A stretch of DNA of 64,000 nt from Cokeromyces recurvatus (GCF_025118155.1 NW_026251398.1:620001-684000), one strand, 5' to 3'. Positions 1 to 13,364 are shown, counted from the first letter of the stretch. The notes: generated by a model from the sequence alone, not told the origin. A program made the numbers and translations.

Positions 1-760
1 CAAAACTGCTCAAAGAATAATTTATTAATACTGTAAATATAGACCTGTCATGCATGTCTTCAAACATGCTTAACTGATGCTTACATTGGGTTGCACAGTG
101 TTCAAACTTGCCAAAGTTGCGGAATAATGTGGCAACGCGACGTTAACGCGTCAAAAAATATATTCAATATCTCAAGACAAGTGATTGGTGGTCATGGGCG
201 TCCACGGGAGTTCACGAGAGAACAATAGGTCTTGTTTTTTTTTATATTGCCGTCTCGTACACGATTTCTCTTGTTAAAGAGATTTAGATATTTACAAGTA
301 TGCTGTATCTATTTTTTTTTTTTTTTTTCGTCTAGAAAAAATCTAACATTTTGTCTCAATTTAACTTATTCTCCTCTGTCCCATTTTTACATCTGTGTGT
401 CTCATTTTCATTTGGGTGTCCTATTTTCGTATTTCTATCCCAATTTTCCTGCTATTGTCCTAATGCTACATCCGTATCCCAATTTAATTTTTGAATGACC
501 CAATTATTTTTTTATTGGCCCAACCTAGTTTCCTAGACTGTAGCCATATTCAATAATACCTTTAGTCTTATGTTTTATATCCAGCTTTAAATAAGTTGGT
601 GCAAATCAGCCAATGACATTTTGACATGAGAAATTATGGAAATAATAATAATAATTATAATAATAATAATAATTTTTTTTTGTTACTTTTGTTTTCTCCT
701 TTTTTTTTTTCATTGTTTTCTGTCCAAGTTGTATATACATTAAGGCATTTATAAAGTTAA
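1..760. other. Intergenic, left edge of window
   Basis: No supported coding region. The stretch is AT-rich with T-runs near 310-330 and 673-710 and a short AAT-type microsatellite around 643-672, just upstream of the SEC63 start. It probably contains the SEC63 promoter. No RNA gene or mobile element was recognised here. Confidence 0.6.
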
Positions 761-1284
761 ATGGCTCAATATACATACGACGAACAGGGATTTAATTTTT
801 ATTATTTCCTCATTTCAGTTTTATCACTGGTCCTAGTGCCAGTAACAATTCAATCTGTTCACTCCTTATTCAAATCAAAAAGTATGTATTCTGTTTCATT
901 TCTTACTTTTTACCCTTTTTTTTTTTTCTCATCTTGTTATTAGATAAAAAGAATAAAAATATTTGTCAATGTCGCACTTGTCAAAAAGAAAGAAAGAATG
1001 CGAAAAAGGCTAAGCCCAGTGTCATCAAGAAGCTCATGACAAGTCCCAAGTAAGTTTATTTTTGACTGTGCTATTCATCTTTTTCCTTTTTTTTGTCATT
1101 TATTTATTTGTTTATTTTTTTTCAGATTTATCTTCTTACTTATTGGTTGGATTGGTGTTGTTCTTTTAACTTTACAAGTTGCTAATGCTGAAGTAAAAAA
1201 TGTTACTTGGGACCCTTATGAAATTCTGGGTCTTTCGGAGGTAACAAGCTTAACAAAAATGAATATGTATACACAAGTTCTCAA

Positions 1285-1316
<32 letters not shown>

Positions 1317-3255
1317 GGGTGCTACGGTTGCTGAAATTAAGAAAACCTATAAAAAACTATCGCTTGTTTATCATCCTGATAAAGCAAAACCTGGAGAAGA
1401 AGAAAAGAATGAAGAACGTTTTATTGATATTACCAAAGCTTATAAAGTGTATTGTGAAATTTTAAAATGCAAGAAAAAAAAAAAAGCTCGAGTAAATTAA
1501 CTCTATTATTATAGATTAACTGATGAAGATACTCGTAAAAATTATGAAGAATTTGGTCATCCTGATGGTAAGCAATCCTTTACCATGGGCGTCGCTCTTC
1601 CAAAGGGCCTCGTTGAAGGTAATGGCATGCTTGTCTTGGGATTCTATGCTCTCGCTTTTGGTTTAGGTTTACCTTATTTTATTGTAATTTAATTATAGAT
1701 GAAATTAAGAGAAATATGGATTATTTATAGTTTTATTCTTAATAGGCTCGATGGTGGTATAGATCGCGTCGTCTTACTAAAGACAAGATTTTGAGTAAAA
1801 CAATGGGCATTTTTGTTAAGGGCTTGAAGGAAAATGATAGCTTTAAAGGTAAAAGAAGAAGATACATTATATACAGAATAATTATTAAAATAGAAACCTA
1901 TTTTATATATAGAAATCATCAATGTATTATCTGGTGCTTTTGAATTCAAGGAAGGTGCTGATATGCGTCAAGGGGAAGAAAAAACATTGGATAAAATAAA
2001 TGGTGCTATTGCCGAGGAATTGATAAACAGATTTGGAGAAAAGTTTAATCGTCAAAATGATGAAAATATCCCTGCTTATCGTCGTAAAGCACGCACTCTT
2101 CTTTATGCTTATCTTCTTCGTATCAATATTGTATCAAAAGCAGAAGCTAGTAAGCAGCTCATAAAAGATCAACAGTTCATTGTAGAAAAGTCACTTCATC
2201 TTCTTCAAGGCCTTTTACAAATTTCTACTGTCAAACAATGGTTAAGCGTTACTTGTCTTATTATGGAATTACAACAACATATCTTACAGGCTACTTATTT
2301 CTGTGAATCTAATTTAATGCAATTACCTCACATCACAAATACACTTGTAAATCGTTATAATCATCGCCATCCTAAGAACAAGATGAATACAGTACAACAA
2401 TTATATGCTATGTCTGAGAATGAGCGTAAAGAATTTTTGAAGCCTCTTTCTAATAATGATGAATATCTTGATGTTATGGAAGTTGTTCATCGTATTCCTC
2501 AATTGAGTGTTAAAAAGGCTGCTTTTAAAGTAATTGGTGATAAAATCATTACTACAGGTGCCATCATTACTTTTATTTTGAAACTGAAGAATGGTCAGGT
2601 GAGTGAAGTTGAAGTAGAGAATAAAGAAAAAGAAACGGATGTAGTAGTCAAAGAAGAAGAAGATGAAGAAGATGAAGAAGATGAAGAAGATGAAGCTATT
2701 ATCCTTTCCCCTGAAGAAGAAGAAAAGAAGAAGAAGAAGAAAGATAAAAAGGTACTTCCTTTAGCTCATACACCTTACTATCCTGGTGAAAAGAAGCCTT
2801 GTTGGTGGATCTTCTTGGGTGATCCCAAAGTAAATCGAATCTTAGTTCCTCATAAAAAGGTGACTGACATCGTTGATGAAGAGACAATCAAGATCGCCTT
2901 CCCTGGTCCTCCTAAGCCTGGTGTCTATACATTCTCTCTTTTTGTTAAATCAGATACCTATGTCGGTACAGATATTCTTCAAGATATTAAATTAAACGTA
3001 CATGATCCTTCTGATCTTCCTGAAGAGGAAGAAGTGGATGATACTATTTCTGAGCCTGAAGAAGATTCTATTGCTGGACAAATGAAGTTGATGAGAGAAC
3101 AAGGTCTTGCTCAAGCTTTGGCTGGTGGTAGTAAAGATAAGAAGAAGGATGATTCTGACTCTGACTCTGACTCTGACTCCGATTCTTCTTCTTCTAATGA
3201 GGATGAAGATGAAGATGATGATGCTAACTATGTTACTGAATCTGATGAAGAATAA
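761..3255 (+). CDS. SEC63: SEC63, ER protein-translocation J-domain subunit
   Basis: Membrane subunit of the Sec61/Sec62/Sec63 translocon; its lumenal J domain recruits the Hsp70 BiP. I join seven exons: 761-881, 944-1049, 1126-1240, 1318-1448, 1515-1683, 1746-1848 and 1913-3255. All junctions are GT-AG and phase-consistent, giving 695 aa, close to the usual size. The N-terminal exon is hydrophobic (residues about 13-35), a second membrane segment follows around residue 80, and the J domain has the HPD triad (YHPDKAKPGEE). A third hydrophobic stretch precedes ARWWYRSRR, and the Brl/Sec63 domain fills most of the last exon. The domain is interrupted by E/D- and K-rich runs and ends in an acidic tail with SD repeats that look like casein kinase 2 sites. 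The gene converges on ESS2, whose stop lies 90 bp downstream. Intron 3 holds a T-run of about 24 nt just before the acceptor. Confidence 0.95.
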
Positions 3256-3344
3256 TAACAATAATAATACTAATATGTATATGTATACATATATGCATAC
3301 AAAAATCAAACTTCCATTATATAAACAAATAAATAGTCACTTTA

Positions 3345-4798
3345 TTAGTTCTTTTCTTTTTTTTGTGGAGTTGCGCCAGCACGAAATAATGCGATTGGAG
3401 TAGGTGTAGCACCAGGACGTTTTAGGATAGATCGAGGTGTTTTAAAAGAAGGCGACCCACTATTATAAGTACTTCTTAATGCCTCCCCAAAGCCTGATTG
3501 AATCCTTGGTGTGAATCCTTGAGTACTTTTCCTTAATAAATGTTGTGCAGCAGGTGACATTAAACCAGCCCTTGATTATTATTATTTAGATTAGATACAG
3601 AAACATTGTATTATTATATACACATATATGGATTCCTTTATTATTACCCTACTCTTGGTGTCCCTTGTATTCTTCGTTGTTGTCTTTCTATTGTCTTTTT
3701 CCTATACGCTTTAGAAGCTTTTTCAGATAATTTCATACCTAATTGTTCTCTTTTTGATATTTTTGGTAAAGAGAACTGAGGTTCTGGAGTGTCTGAACCA
3801 TTTGAGATCAATAAGGGAGTCCCCTCAATTGAACCCCAAGTCATTTGTGGTGTTCCTATACGTGATGGACTTAATGTAGGTGTGGCATCAACAAGATTAT
3901 ATCCTCTAATATTAGGTGTTGAATCGTCTGCTTCTGTTGATGATAGACCATTCCATTGCTTCCAAGGTGTAAGCGACCCATCTTTATTAGCTATATCTGA
4001 TGGTGCTACTGTTTTATGTGTTGGTAAGGATGTATCATTTATCATAATATGGGTATTTTTATATTCAATCGATTTAGGCTGTCCTCTTCCTTCATTAGGA
4101 TTCACCCAAGACTCACTTTTCCCTTCTGGGTAATACATGAGGGCATTTCTTGTTTTATATTTCCAACCCAATGGTGCCTTTTCGTTTGTTTCAATAGCTA
4201 ATGTTCCTTTCTCACCATTGGTTATTCGTAAAGATTCGCGATCAAAGAACCATTTGTTCTTTTCTTTCACTTTTAAATTTGCTTTTTCTAATAAATCTGC
4301 AAACGATGCATTATCTTCACTGTTAACAAGAACAATTAATAAAAGGAAGAAAGAAAGAAAAAAAAAAATTCCAACTCTTTTTTTTTTTTTTTTTTTTTTT
4401 AGAGGAGAGATAAAACCATCACCTGGTATAAAGAGATTGAAACTGATCTAGAGATAAATTAAGATTGACTCTCTTTTCGATATCTGGCTCATCTTCGAAA
4501 TAGTAGTTGACACTTTGATTTGAATCTCGTGGTTGAGCTAATAATACAAATGTAATTATTAAAAATAACTTGCAAATCTTTTTTTTTTTTTTTTTTTCTT
4601 TTTACATTTTTTTAATGTGGTAGCATTATGTAATGCTCTTCCTGCTTCCTGTAATTCAGCTAATGAACCGTTTTTTTGTACTTCCCAGTATTTCTGCTCA
4701 GCTTTCATTTTTGCTAAATTGGGAAAGAAATCCCGTTCGATGATAAGGCTAATGGCTTCGGTATAAGTATCTTCATCTAATACAACTGGTGTAGTCAT
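3345..4798 (-). CDS. ESS2: ESS2 (DGCR14 family) spliceosome-associated protein
   Basis: Nuclear protein found in late spliceosomal complexes (Bis1 in fission yeast, DGCR14/ESS2 in animals). Four exons on the minus strand: 4606-4798, 4423-4537, about 3646-4319, and a last exon ending at 3345; the phases fit. The N-terminus begins MTTPVVLDEDTYTEAISLI, the family signature VLDEDTYTEAL-x-IIxRDFFP. The middle carries YTSEDNASFADLL and KNKWFFDRESLRI. NALMYYPEG is the conserved Tyr-Tyr-Pro block, and the C-terminal exon starts with the conserved LMSPAAQHLL. A weak spot is the first donor, which lies in an A-rich stretch (near 4605). The start is the only ATG that gives the family N-terminus. The gene converges on SEC63 and is divergent from the unknown gene at 5400. 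Confidence 0.93.
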
Positions 4799-5399
4799 GG
4801 TTAAAAAAAATAAAATAAAATAAAATAAAATAAAATAAAATAAAATAAAAAATAAAAAATAAAAAAAAACAAAGTAATATGGAAGCAATAGTGTTAAATT
4901 AAATTCAAATCACGTGACTGACCGTACACTAATGATGTGTGATGAAGAAAACATTGACTAACAAGCAGTATGCCTCTCACTTCACTTAAATAAAAAAAAA
5001 ATGAATTATAAAATATTTTTTTTTCCTTTAGAGCAGAAGTAAAAATGATAAAGATATATTGCTATTAACTATGACTTTATTTTTATTTCATGTACAAGAG
5101 AAAGATTAAATTTGACAAGTTTAAGGTAGTACAACATACTTGATTATTGATTGATTAAAGTGAATAGTGGTGTATGAATACATGACACATATATCAAATG
5201 TAAATATACCTAAAATATCCTTTTTTTTTTCTCTACTTTTTTTTTTCCTTTTTTCCCCTTTTTTATCTATTATATTTATACATATTTTTTTTTTTGAAAC
5301 TTCTTCCTTTACAAATATATACATATATTTATACATATATATAAATATATGTAAGCCTTTTTTTTTTTGTGTGTGTGTGTATATGTATATTTATTAAAC
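4799..5399. other. Divergent intergenic region with TAAAA repeat
   Basis: Holds the shared upstream region of ESS2 (minus) and the unknown gene at 5400 (plus). Immediately upstream of the ESS2 start is a run of about ten TAAAA pentamers (roughly 4808-4860). T-runs and a short GT run occur at 5221-5380. Small open frames here are low-complexity products of these runs. No gene seen. Confidence 0.6.
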
Positions 5400-6808
5400 A
5401 TGACATCTGTTGCCCCTACCACTCAATGTGACTTTACTTCTTCTGTTAATAAGGAGTATAAAAAATCTCATATACATAAAAAGAAAACAGGAGCCAAAAG
5501 GATAAGATCCCTAAAAGTTAGACAGCAATTATTAGAGTATTGTAACTTTTCTCCTAACAAGATTCAGCCACGTTCATCAGCGAAGAGAACAGTCATCACT
5601 ACTATTGAAAACAAACAAGAAGCCGATGAAGAAAACACTACAAGTCAATATGTCTTAACAGAAACTCAAGCTAGTAACATCTTGATTGATTTAGCAAATA
5701 GTCAGCAACAGAAGAAGGTAATAAAACTAAACAATATGAGATATGCATGTTCTATGTTTATATATTTGTGTGTGTGTGTGTAGAAATCAAAAAAAAAAAG
5801 ATTAGTTTTTGATAACGGAACGTTGATGTCGTTGTGTTACAAATATTAAGGAGTAAAAAAGATGGGGGAGAAGGGAAGGATCAATAAATTATCTTTGAAA
5901 GTCAGAATAATAACTAATATTTCATGATACAGACAATGACAGTAGTGTCTGAAAAAGACAAACAAAAGGTAAATAGAGCATTATTAAATAAAGAAAAAGA
6001 AAAGACTAATATATGTAAATATGTACTTATAAATATTTATAGGAAAAAGAAGTAATAGAAAAGAAAAAAGGTAAGAAAAAGGGAAAAAAAAAACTATCAA
6101 CTATACTTACATTGCATATAAAAGAGGTCAACTTTAGAAAGCCGGCAAGAATGATTGCAATCCCTAAAAGATCTATTAAAAAGCCCTCTTCTTCAAATAT
6201 TCATGATCCTCTTGGCCTTCTTTTAGCAGCAGCAGAAGCTATTCATAATGAGGATAAACTGACTAAGAATAGTAAAATATAGAAACCATGTATATGTGTT
6301 TCATGTTTATATTAAATAGAGTCTTCGTATAGTAATAACTGTAAACAATCAACAAGAAAGAAAGAGAAGACATAATGATATAGATCCTCTTAAGACTGAT
6401 GATAATAACACAAAGCATCCCGTTAATAAGAAACGTCAAAAAAGAACAGCATCTAACGTCAAAAATAATAGCAAAACAAAGGTAAATATTGCTTTTATCT
6501 ATCTTATTTGCTTGGATATGTTTGTTTATTTGTTTTGTTTTGTTTTTTTTCAAAACATGTATAGCCAGCTAAAAAAGAAAATAACAAGGACGCCACTACA
6601 AAGCAACAAAATCAATCCATAGTATGTTTACTACAGATATATATCGATAGCTATTTACTAATAAACACTATAATATATATAGGAATATAGTCTTAAGATA
6701 AAGCGAAATGCTTTACATGCATATATATCATACATGATATATAATAGTAGTATAGCACAAAATAATACACCAAATATAAACAGTCATAAGGTAAGCATAA
6801 GTACATGA
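5400..6808 (+). CDS. Unrecognised lysine-rich protein, six exons
   Basis: I do not recognise this protein. Phase-consistent joins are 5400-5717, 5933-5968, 6043-6271, 6333-6481, 6565-6621 and 6683-6808, giving about 304 aa. That six exons keep frame with GT-AG borders and no internal stops supports a real gene. The protein is basic, with KKK/GKKKGKKK clusters in the third exon that look like nuclear localisation signals. Better-ordered patches are SLKVRQQLLEYCNFSPNKI near residue 40, ASNILIDLA near residue 95 and NALHAYISYMIY in the last exon. No catalytic motif is visible. The 3' end is uncertain: reading through the last GTAAGC gives a stop at 6808, while splicing onward meets stops in the expected phase. 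A serine/arginine-rich frame at 6876-7154 might be an extra exon but could not be joined in phase. Confidence 0.6.
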
Positions 6809-7752
6809 ATGTATTCATATACTAACCTATTCTATATATATACTTCAAGTAAAACAGTAGTAGCAACATCAATAACCACGAGTTTTATCCTCTCTCCTCC
6901 CCCTCCAACTTTTCCCTACCATTATGACTATAATTCTTCTCCTCTATTATGGTTTTCACTATGACTACCATCATCATCGCAGTAGTACCAGAAGCGAGAG
7001 TCGCAGTAGTAGTAGTAGTAGACATTCTTCCTTCATAAAACGAAAAAAAAACGAAACAAAACAAAAAAACAAAAACAACAACTGGGCCACTCCTTTAGCA
7101 GAAAAGGAAAAAGAACCAACTTTTCTTATAAAAGAAGTATCTACGGTAGAATAATTACAATTATTTAATTGACAAATTTCCTTCAATTTGGAACCGAATC
7201 TTAAATATATTTGTTAGCTGACAGTTTTCCTTTCAACTTTAAATATATTTGTTAATAAATTAAGTTTTCATACTTGTATATACATTGATTCATAATAAAC
7301 AGTGGGTAGAGTAAACAAAAGAAAAAAGGAAAAAAAAAAAAAAAAAAAAAAAAAAAAGAAATTAAAAAGTTTATACTTCCTATACACTTACTTCTAAAGG
7401 TATTATCAAGATAATATGAATGAATATTATGTTCAACTTGAACTTTCAATACTTTTGGCTCGGTAAATGTTAACAAGGGAACACAATGTGTCTATAGTAA
7501 CTATGTATTTATTAATAGGACTCATAGTAAGCGGCAATCTGTACTTTGTTTTGAATAGAACTAAGAATATGAAAAGCCTTGAAGAGAAACAAAGATGAAT
7601 GCAGATATATTACAAAACGCTGCTCTATAGAATTCTTTTTGATAGGGGAATAATGTCTAATATTTAAAAAAAAGTATGCTTAGTTTTATATTGTTACTCT
7701 AGGAATAAATCCATTATGTAGAGGATCGATAATAGCTGTCAAACAGGATTTA

Positions 7753-7791
<39 letters not shown>

Positions 7792-7935
7792 CATGAAGCT
7801 TGTTAATTATTTTTGATACAATAAAAATAAACGTGTTTAGGCAGATATATAATGTTTATTTTTTGTTTTTACAAAAAAATAAAATAATGAATCTTTCTTA
7901 AAGAGAAAAAAGAAATAAAACTTGAAGCTTTAAAT
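6809..7935. other. Intergenic, low-complexity
   Basis: Between the unknown gene and eS19, whose 3' ends face each other. It contains a 230-base open frame (6924-7154) built from AGT repeats that encodes a Ser/Arg-rich stretch followed by Lys/Asn-rich sequence; I cannot decide whether it is a terminal exon or chance. A-run at 7330-7357 and T-run at about 7756-7791. No other gene seen. Confidence 0.5.
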
Positions 7936-8840
7936 TTACTCTTCATCAGATTCTTCAGCAAGAGTCATGGCAATACGATCCAAATCTCTTTGACCATCTT
8001 GAGTAATCTTACGGCCACTATTAAATAGTTATATACATTAGTTAAAGTAAAATAAAATACTACGGTCAATCTTACCCCTTCTTATCCTTTTCCAAGACAC
8101 CAATCTTTTCCAAAGATTGGAGAACCTTACGGTTGACGGAACCAGAAGCATTGACGTGGTGAGAGGGACGAGAACCACGGTTGACAGTACCACCGTGAAC
8201 CTTGTTCAAAGCACCAACACCAACAGACTTACGGATGTAGATGTGACGAGCAACAGAGGCTATTTAAAAGGGGCATTAATATACTTTATCTATTATACAA
8301 ACAAATGATAATACGTTACCAGCACGAATGTAATACCAGTCAGGGTCATAAGGAGCAAGTTCCTTGAAAGTACCAGTCTTGACAAGGTCAACCCACTTAG
8401 GGACTTCGAGCTTACCAGTACGCTTGAGATAGGCAGCATAGGCCTTGATGAAGGCTATAAATAAATGTGAGTATTAATATACTTGACTTTATACATCAGT
8501 ATTTTTTTTTTAAGAAAAAAAAAGACATGAGCCAAGCCACAATTCCCCTCATTGATGAATTATTCAATTCTTTCTACAACAATTCCAAAATGTGTCTACT
8601 AGTTACTTTGTATTATACTTTTTGTTTTGTATTATCCATGTAAAAAATATGTTTTCTTTCCTTGAAATTCGATACATGTACAAATTTCACATTTAAGATT
8701 TTTTTTTTTTTTTTTTGTAAAAAAAAAAAATGGATGAAAATTATGGCTTTTGACTCATCGTCTTTCTTTTCTTTAAAGTTCTAATATTTTGAAGATATCG
8801 TACCATGAGGGTTAACGTCCTTAACAGTGATACCAGCCAT
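7936..8840 (-). CDS. RPS19: 40S ribosomal protein S19 (eS19)
   Basis: Component of the small ribosomal subunit head, needed for 18S rRNA maturation. Four exons on the minus strand. The first (8804-8840) encodes [12 protein letters not shown] plus one base, and the next continues [19 protein letters not shown]. Then come [51 protein letters not shown] and [19 protein letters not shown]; the protein ends LAEESDEE. Total about 145 aa, the usual eS19 length. Intron 1 (8459-8803) is 345 nt, far longer than the other two (about 60 nt each), and carries a long T/A run. The promoter side (8841 onward) faces a 2.1-kb gene-poor region. Confidence 0.97.
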
Positions 8841-10963
8841 AGTTATATAAGTTAATGCACTGAATTCGAGAAGCAAAAAAAAGAGAAGGCTTTCAAAAAA
8901 AAACTTTGGTTCTCTGACTTTTTCAAAAATTCAAAAAAAATTTTCCCTCACCCTAAGCGGTCGCTGCATTCGAATCACGTCACTTTTTGTAGTCACAAAG
9001 TTTTTTTAATTGCCGTTTTTTTTTTTTTTTTTTTTTTTTGTTATAATCTTTGTGAGCGCATAGTACCTAAATGATACTGGATTGCCCAGATCAGTTCAAC
9101 AAAATAAGAATAAAAAAAAAAAAAAAAATAAAAATAAAAATCTCCCTTTTAAGAGACACAAGATAAAAAGGAAAGAGATGAAGAGAATGTATAGTATTCT
9201 CAGTTCAGATAGAAATCCTTTTTGTAAGCTTATTAAAAGGAAACTTTGAGATTAGTATTCTATTTTTTTTTCTTTAGATAAGGTGAAATGATAAATATTA
9301 AGATGACCTCTTTGTATAATTATATATAATAATTAATTCTAGCTACTATTTTTTTTTTTTTTTTTACAGCTAGTCTCAATTTTATTCGAATACGCTGTAA
9401 TAAAGCAAATATGTATATAAATATATATCACAAGTACAGAATACTATTTGAAGGCATTATTATGCAAAGTATATAATGCTAAGATAAAAAAACACTTTCA
9501 GGGACAAGCGTAGAGAATAAATTACTATTGTAAGAGAGAAACAGGAGCTTATTAAACGTTACCCAAATAAAAAGATAGGAGGTGAATACTACTGATCATA
9601 TACTGGAGAGCAAATGTCCTTATATGCTAAACTATACAACAAATCAGTATGACTATTGATAGAGAAACATAATCGAAGGAACTTGGTATTTTTTTTTTTT
9701 TTTTTTTTTGAATGCTTCTTTTATAATTATCAATAAAAAAAACACTATAAAACAATTAAATGTAATATTATTTACTAGATTTGATGGCATTTAGTATTGA
9801 CTGATTAAGTCTATTCCTATCACTACTTTTCTCGTATATTTCCAAAATATAAACAAGTCATTTCTTTTAGGCAGCATCAATACTCGCTGCTTGATATACA
9901 TATAAATATATATATATATATATTCATATATTTGTCCACTTGATGTAGTTGATTTGAAAATTAATAAGGAGACAACTGATTTACATATGCAAAAAAAAAA
10001 GGAATCAATCACTCAGCCACTTGTATATCATGAATTATTCGTTTTAATATCATAACAGAAATATTAAAGAAATACTAATCGTTTTATATAATCTGTTACA
10101 GAAGGAATTGTATATTAAGCAATAGAATTTGCTTTTTTTACAGACAAGATAGCAATAATTATACGGCTCTTTTTATTTCTTATTTGTTTTCATGATAAAG
10201 TACTGAGATCATCAAATTGATTCTAACTTGGAATAAACTCGTGTTATTTATATAATAGATAAATAGAACAAAATAATTGAATTAGAGGCATAAGAAAGGA
10301 TTTAATTTTGCAAAAGAATGCTATTTATCTTGTAAGATGGTTTAATTCGCAAAAGTATATACAAAATAGAATCTATTGCATACATCTATAAAATAGGATA
10401 AATACTTCTTTTACTTAAAGCATATAAATAGTAACAGAATAATCATTCTAATTTGACGTAAAGATAAATGCATCTCTTATTCATATATACCGATTGGATG
10501 TATTATGTAATATAGGAAAAATAAATTGACCGATCCAATAACAGCGAGAAGAAAGCTAACTCAAATTTATTTTATTTTAATAGAATTCATTCTGTTTCTT
10601 TTTCTGCTTCTTCTTTTTTTTGTTCACACATACTTCAAAGTAACTTATTTTTTCTATTGTGTAAATTTTGAAAAGATATTTTTATATATACGCCTCCTTT
10701 TCAAATACATACATTTTACTCCCTTTTAATTTATCAAGTTAACTTTTTTTTTCCCTGTATATAAAACCTTATATAATATACACATTTGTGTTAATGGTTA
10801 CTCTAATAGACTAAAAAAAAAAAAAAAAATCGACTTGTGAGTGTAGGCATATTCTATTTTTTGAGCCCTCTTTTTATATATACAAATATATCTTTATACA
10901 TATCATTATTGCAATCATTAAACTTTATTTATTTATACGAAAAATAATAAAAAAAAAAAAAAA
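8841..10963. other. Large intergenic region between divergent genes
   Basis: About 2.1 kb with no supported gene. It holds the promoters of eS19 (minus) and the RING gene (plus). Contents are homopolymer runs (T near 9019-9039, A near 9113-9128, T near 9351-9365 and 9690-9709, A near 10815-10830), AT dinucleotide arrays near 9900-9925, and short random open frames with no recognisable motif. I saw no tRNA-like structure, though I could not fold it. Confidence 0.6.
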
Positions 10964-11998
10964 ATGCCATCAACAACGAGATTAAGTCATCGACATCAGT
11001 CTTCTAATCTATCTTTCTCTTCGGCATCTTCATCTTCATCTTCTACTAGACCAGCATTACCACAAATTTTATCTAATTCTGCTACAAATGCGGTTAACTT
11101 TACGAGAAGTGCTGCTCCTACATCACGACGAGTACGATCACATTGGTTTACACATTTTGTATTGAACTGGCGTCGAAGTTCAAGATCATCTAAACTATGG
11201 ATGGGATTTTCCATGACTTTTGTTATTATACAAATTATTACAAGTATTATTGTTCTTTTGATCTCTTGGGAAATGTATTGTGATAAACCTCTACGTGTCT
11301 TTGTTACTGTATATATTCTTCGTCAAATATTAATAACACCTATTCATATTTATCAACATTTAGCACCTCGTCGCAGGCCGACAAGCTCAATGATTTCCCC
11401 TCGTTCTAGTGCTCGAACTGAACTGAGTGAAGCTTATGCTCTTAATGAACGAAATATTATAAATAATGATCGACCCGTATCTTTTCCACCTCCAGTTAGG
11501 CCGACAAGTACAAATCGGTATCATCAGGCATTTGCTACGCCTCATCAACAACTTCATTTACCTTCTCAGTATCCAACTTCTTCTTTATCTTCTGCACAGA
11601 TTACGCAGGAAGATATCATTAGAGCATGGATAGATAGGTAATAGCAGAAGAATTATATATATACATATACATATATATATATATATATACACTTTACTAT
11701 AAAGAATTTTCCTATTAATGATCATGTTGGTAACATATATATATATATATATATATAGAGCTAAATCAGCTCTAGATTTATTTGCAGTTTTATGGTTTAT
11801 TATTGGCAATTACATGTTATTCTCTTCGACTACATGTTCAGATACAGCAAAACCTCTTTATTATCTATCATTAGGATTAATTGCATACGGATATCTTATT
11901 TTATCAGTTCCTATCTTCTTATGCACCTCAGTTATCTTTTGTTTACCATGTGTATTAGGTATTCTTTCTTTCTTCCTTAATCAACATAGATTCAAATG

Positions 11999-12042
<44 letters not shown>

Positions 12043-12702
12043 CATATATTCTTATTACTATTAGTGGGTATGAGGTTACTTCATGTTGATGATGGTGTCT
12101 ATATGGGAGGCGCAACAAATGAAGAAATAGCAATGATACCCGTTTACCAATTTAAATCTACTAGTAATAATAATACATCTGAGACAGCTAATCAAATCAA
12201 ACTGCTTTATCCCAATAATAACTCAAAGTTAAATGATTCAACTACAGTATATACAACTGGATCTACATTAAATGAAAATGATACTATAATTGATCTTAAT
12301 GATATTAAACAAAAAGAAGAAGAAAAGAAGGGACAAAAATCAATACAAAAGAAGCTAGGACGATTGGATAAATTATGGCTTTACTTGGGCTTAATAGACT
12401 CACCTCCTACTGATATAAACGAGGAATATGAAATATTAGAGATTCCTGATGTCCAAGATCAATTATGTGTTATTTGCTTATCAAACTATGAAGATAATGA
12501 TATTTTATGCAAATTATGGTAAACTTGGAAGAAAGTAAATGATATTTTTTTTTAATCAACCTTATATATTTATATATAAATATATAATAGGTGTGGACAT
12601 CATTTTCATAAGGCTTGTGTTCATGAATGGCTTGCTTTAAACTTTAGATGTCCTATGTGTAAACAGGATTCAAGAGGAAAGGATATTATGATTGACGTTT
12701 AA
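10964..12702 (+). CDS. Membrane RING-H2 E3 ubiquitin ligase
   Basis: Predicted membrane-anchored E3 ligase. Four exons, 10964-11637, 11759-11958, 12065-12518 and 12591-12702, are phase-consistent and give 479 aa. A Ser-rich N-terminus is followed by two hydrophobic segments around residues 83-130. After a Ser/Pro linker, exon 2 supplies two further hydrophobic segments (LFAVLWFIIGNYML; a Leu/Ile/Cys-rich segment ending CLPCVLGIL). The C-terminus carries the RING-H2: CVICLSNYEDND, then C-x-W-CGHHFHKACVHEWL and CPMC. The last intron lies inside the RING, just before CGHHFH. The layout resembles a four-TM RING-H2 family known from plants (At1g12760-like), which is why I call it an E3 rather than a zinc protein of unknown role. 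The substrate is unknown. Introns 1 and 2 contain long AT dinucleotide arrays. Confidence 0.88.
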
Positions 12703-12773
12703 TATGTAAGACTTATATTACATAATATGATATTTATTATTGTATATTATTTATTATATACCACTATGTATAT

Positions 12774-12842
12774 GTGCATGTGCATATGCATGTGTACGTG
12801 TACATGTACGTGTACGTATATGTATATGTGTACGTGTACGTG

Positions 12843-12917
<75 letters not shown>

Positions 12918-12955
12918 ATATACGCACGCACACACACACACATACATATACATAT
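12774..12955. repeat. TATATG-type microsatellite with CA tail
   Basis: Directly 3' of the RING gene is about 180 bp of simple sequence. GTGCAT/GTACGT-type units grade into roughly a dozen perfect TATATG hexamers (about 12845-12920) and end in a short CA run (12926-12942). Because the unit is 6 bp and lacks stops in most phases, several frames on both strands stay open here; none is a gene. Confidence 0.9.
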
Positions 12956-13364
12956 TCTTATTTTATTCTACTTTAAATAATGTATACAATGTCTCAATAT
13001 CCATGCCATACCTTTCAAAACACTACTGCTGCAATATTATCTACTAAAATAAAATTTATCACATGAAAATCAAATAGGGTCGTAGTGTTAATAGTCAAGA
13101 CGTGTTGTGGAATGTTAATTCTCAAAAAAAAAAAAATAAAGCTTATTTAAAGACCAAAGGAAGGTTATCTTCTTTGCTTATTTTGACATGAACGTTAGAT
13201 TGTTTATATCAATTTTAATAGCGTCTCCTAGAATTCATATAATTCACTGAATTGATCATCAAACAAAATTTTATACTCATGCCTTTCAAATATAGAAGAT
13301 TTTATTTAAAGATGCTCAAATTTATTCATTAATGACTATATACACGCAAAGTACTATGCTAAAT

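Noticed and set aside
3789..4133. 114-codon plus-strand frame
   Set aside because: Antisense shadow of the large ESS2 exon.
12740..13047. Several overlapping open frames on both strands near 12.74-13.05 kb
   Set aside because: They come from the TATATG/CA microsatellite, which lacks stops in most phases; the peptides are simple repeats.
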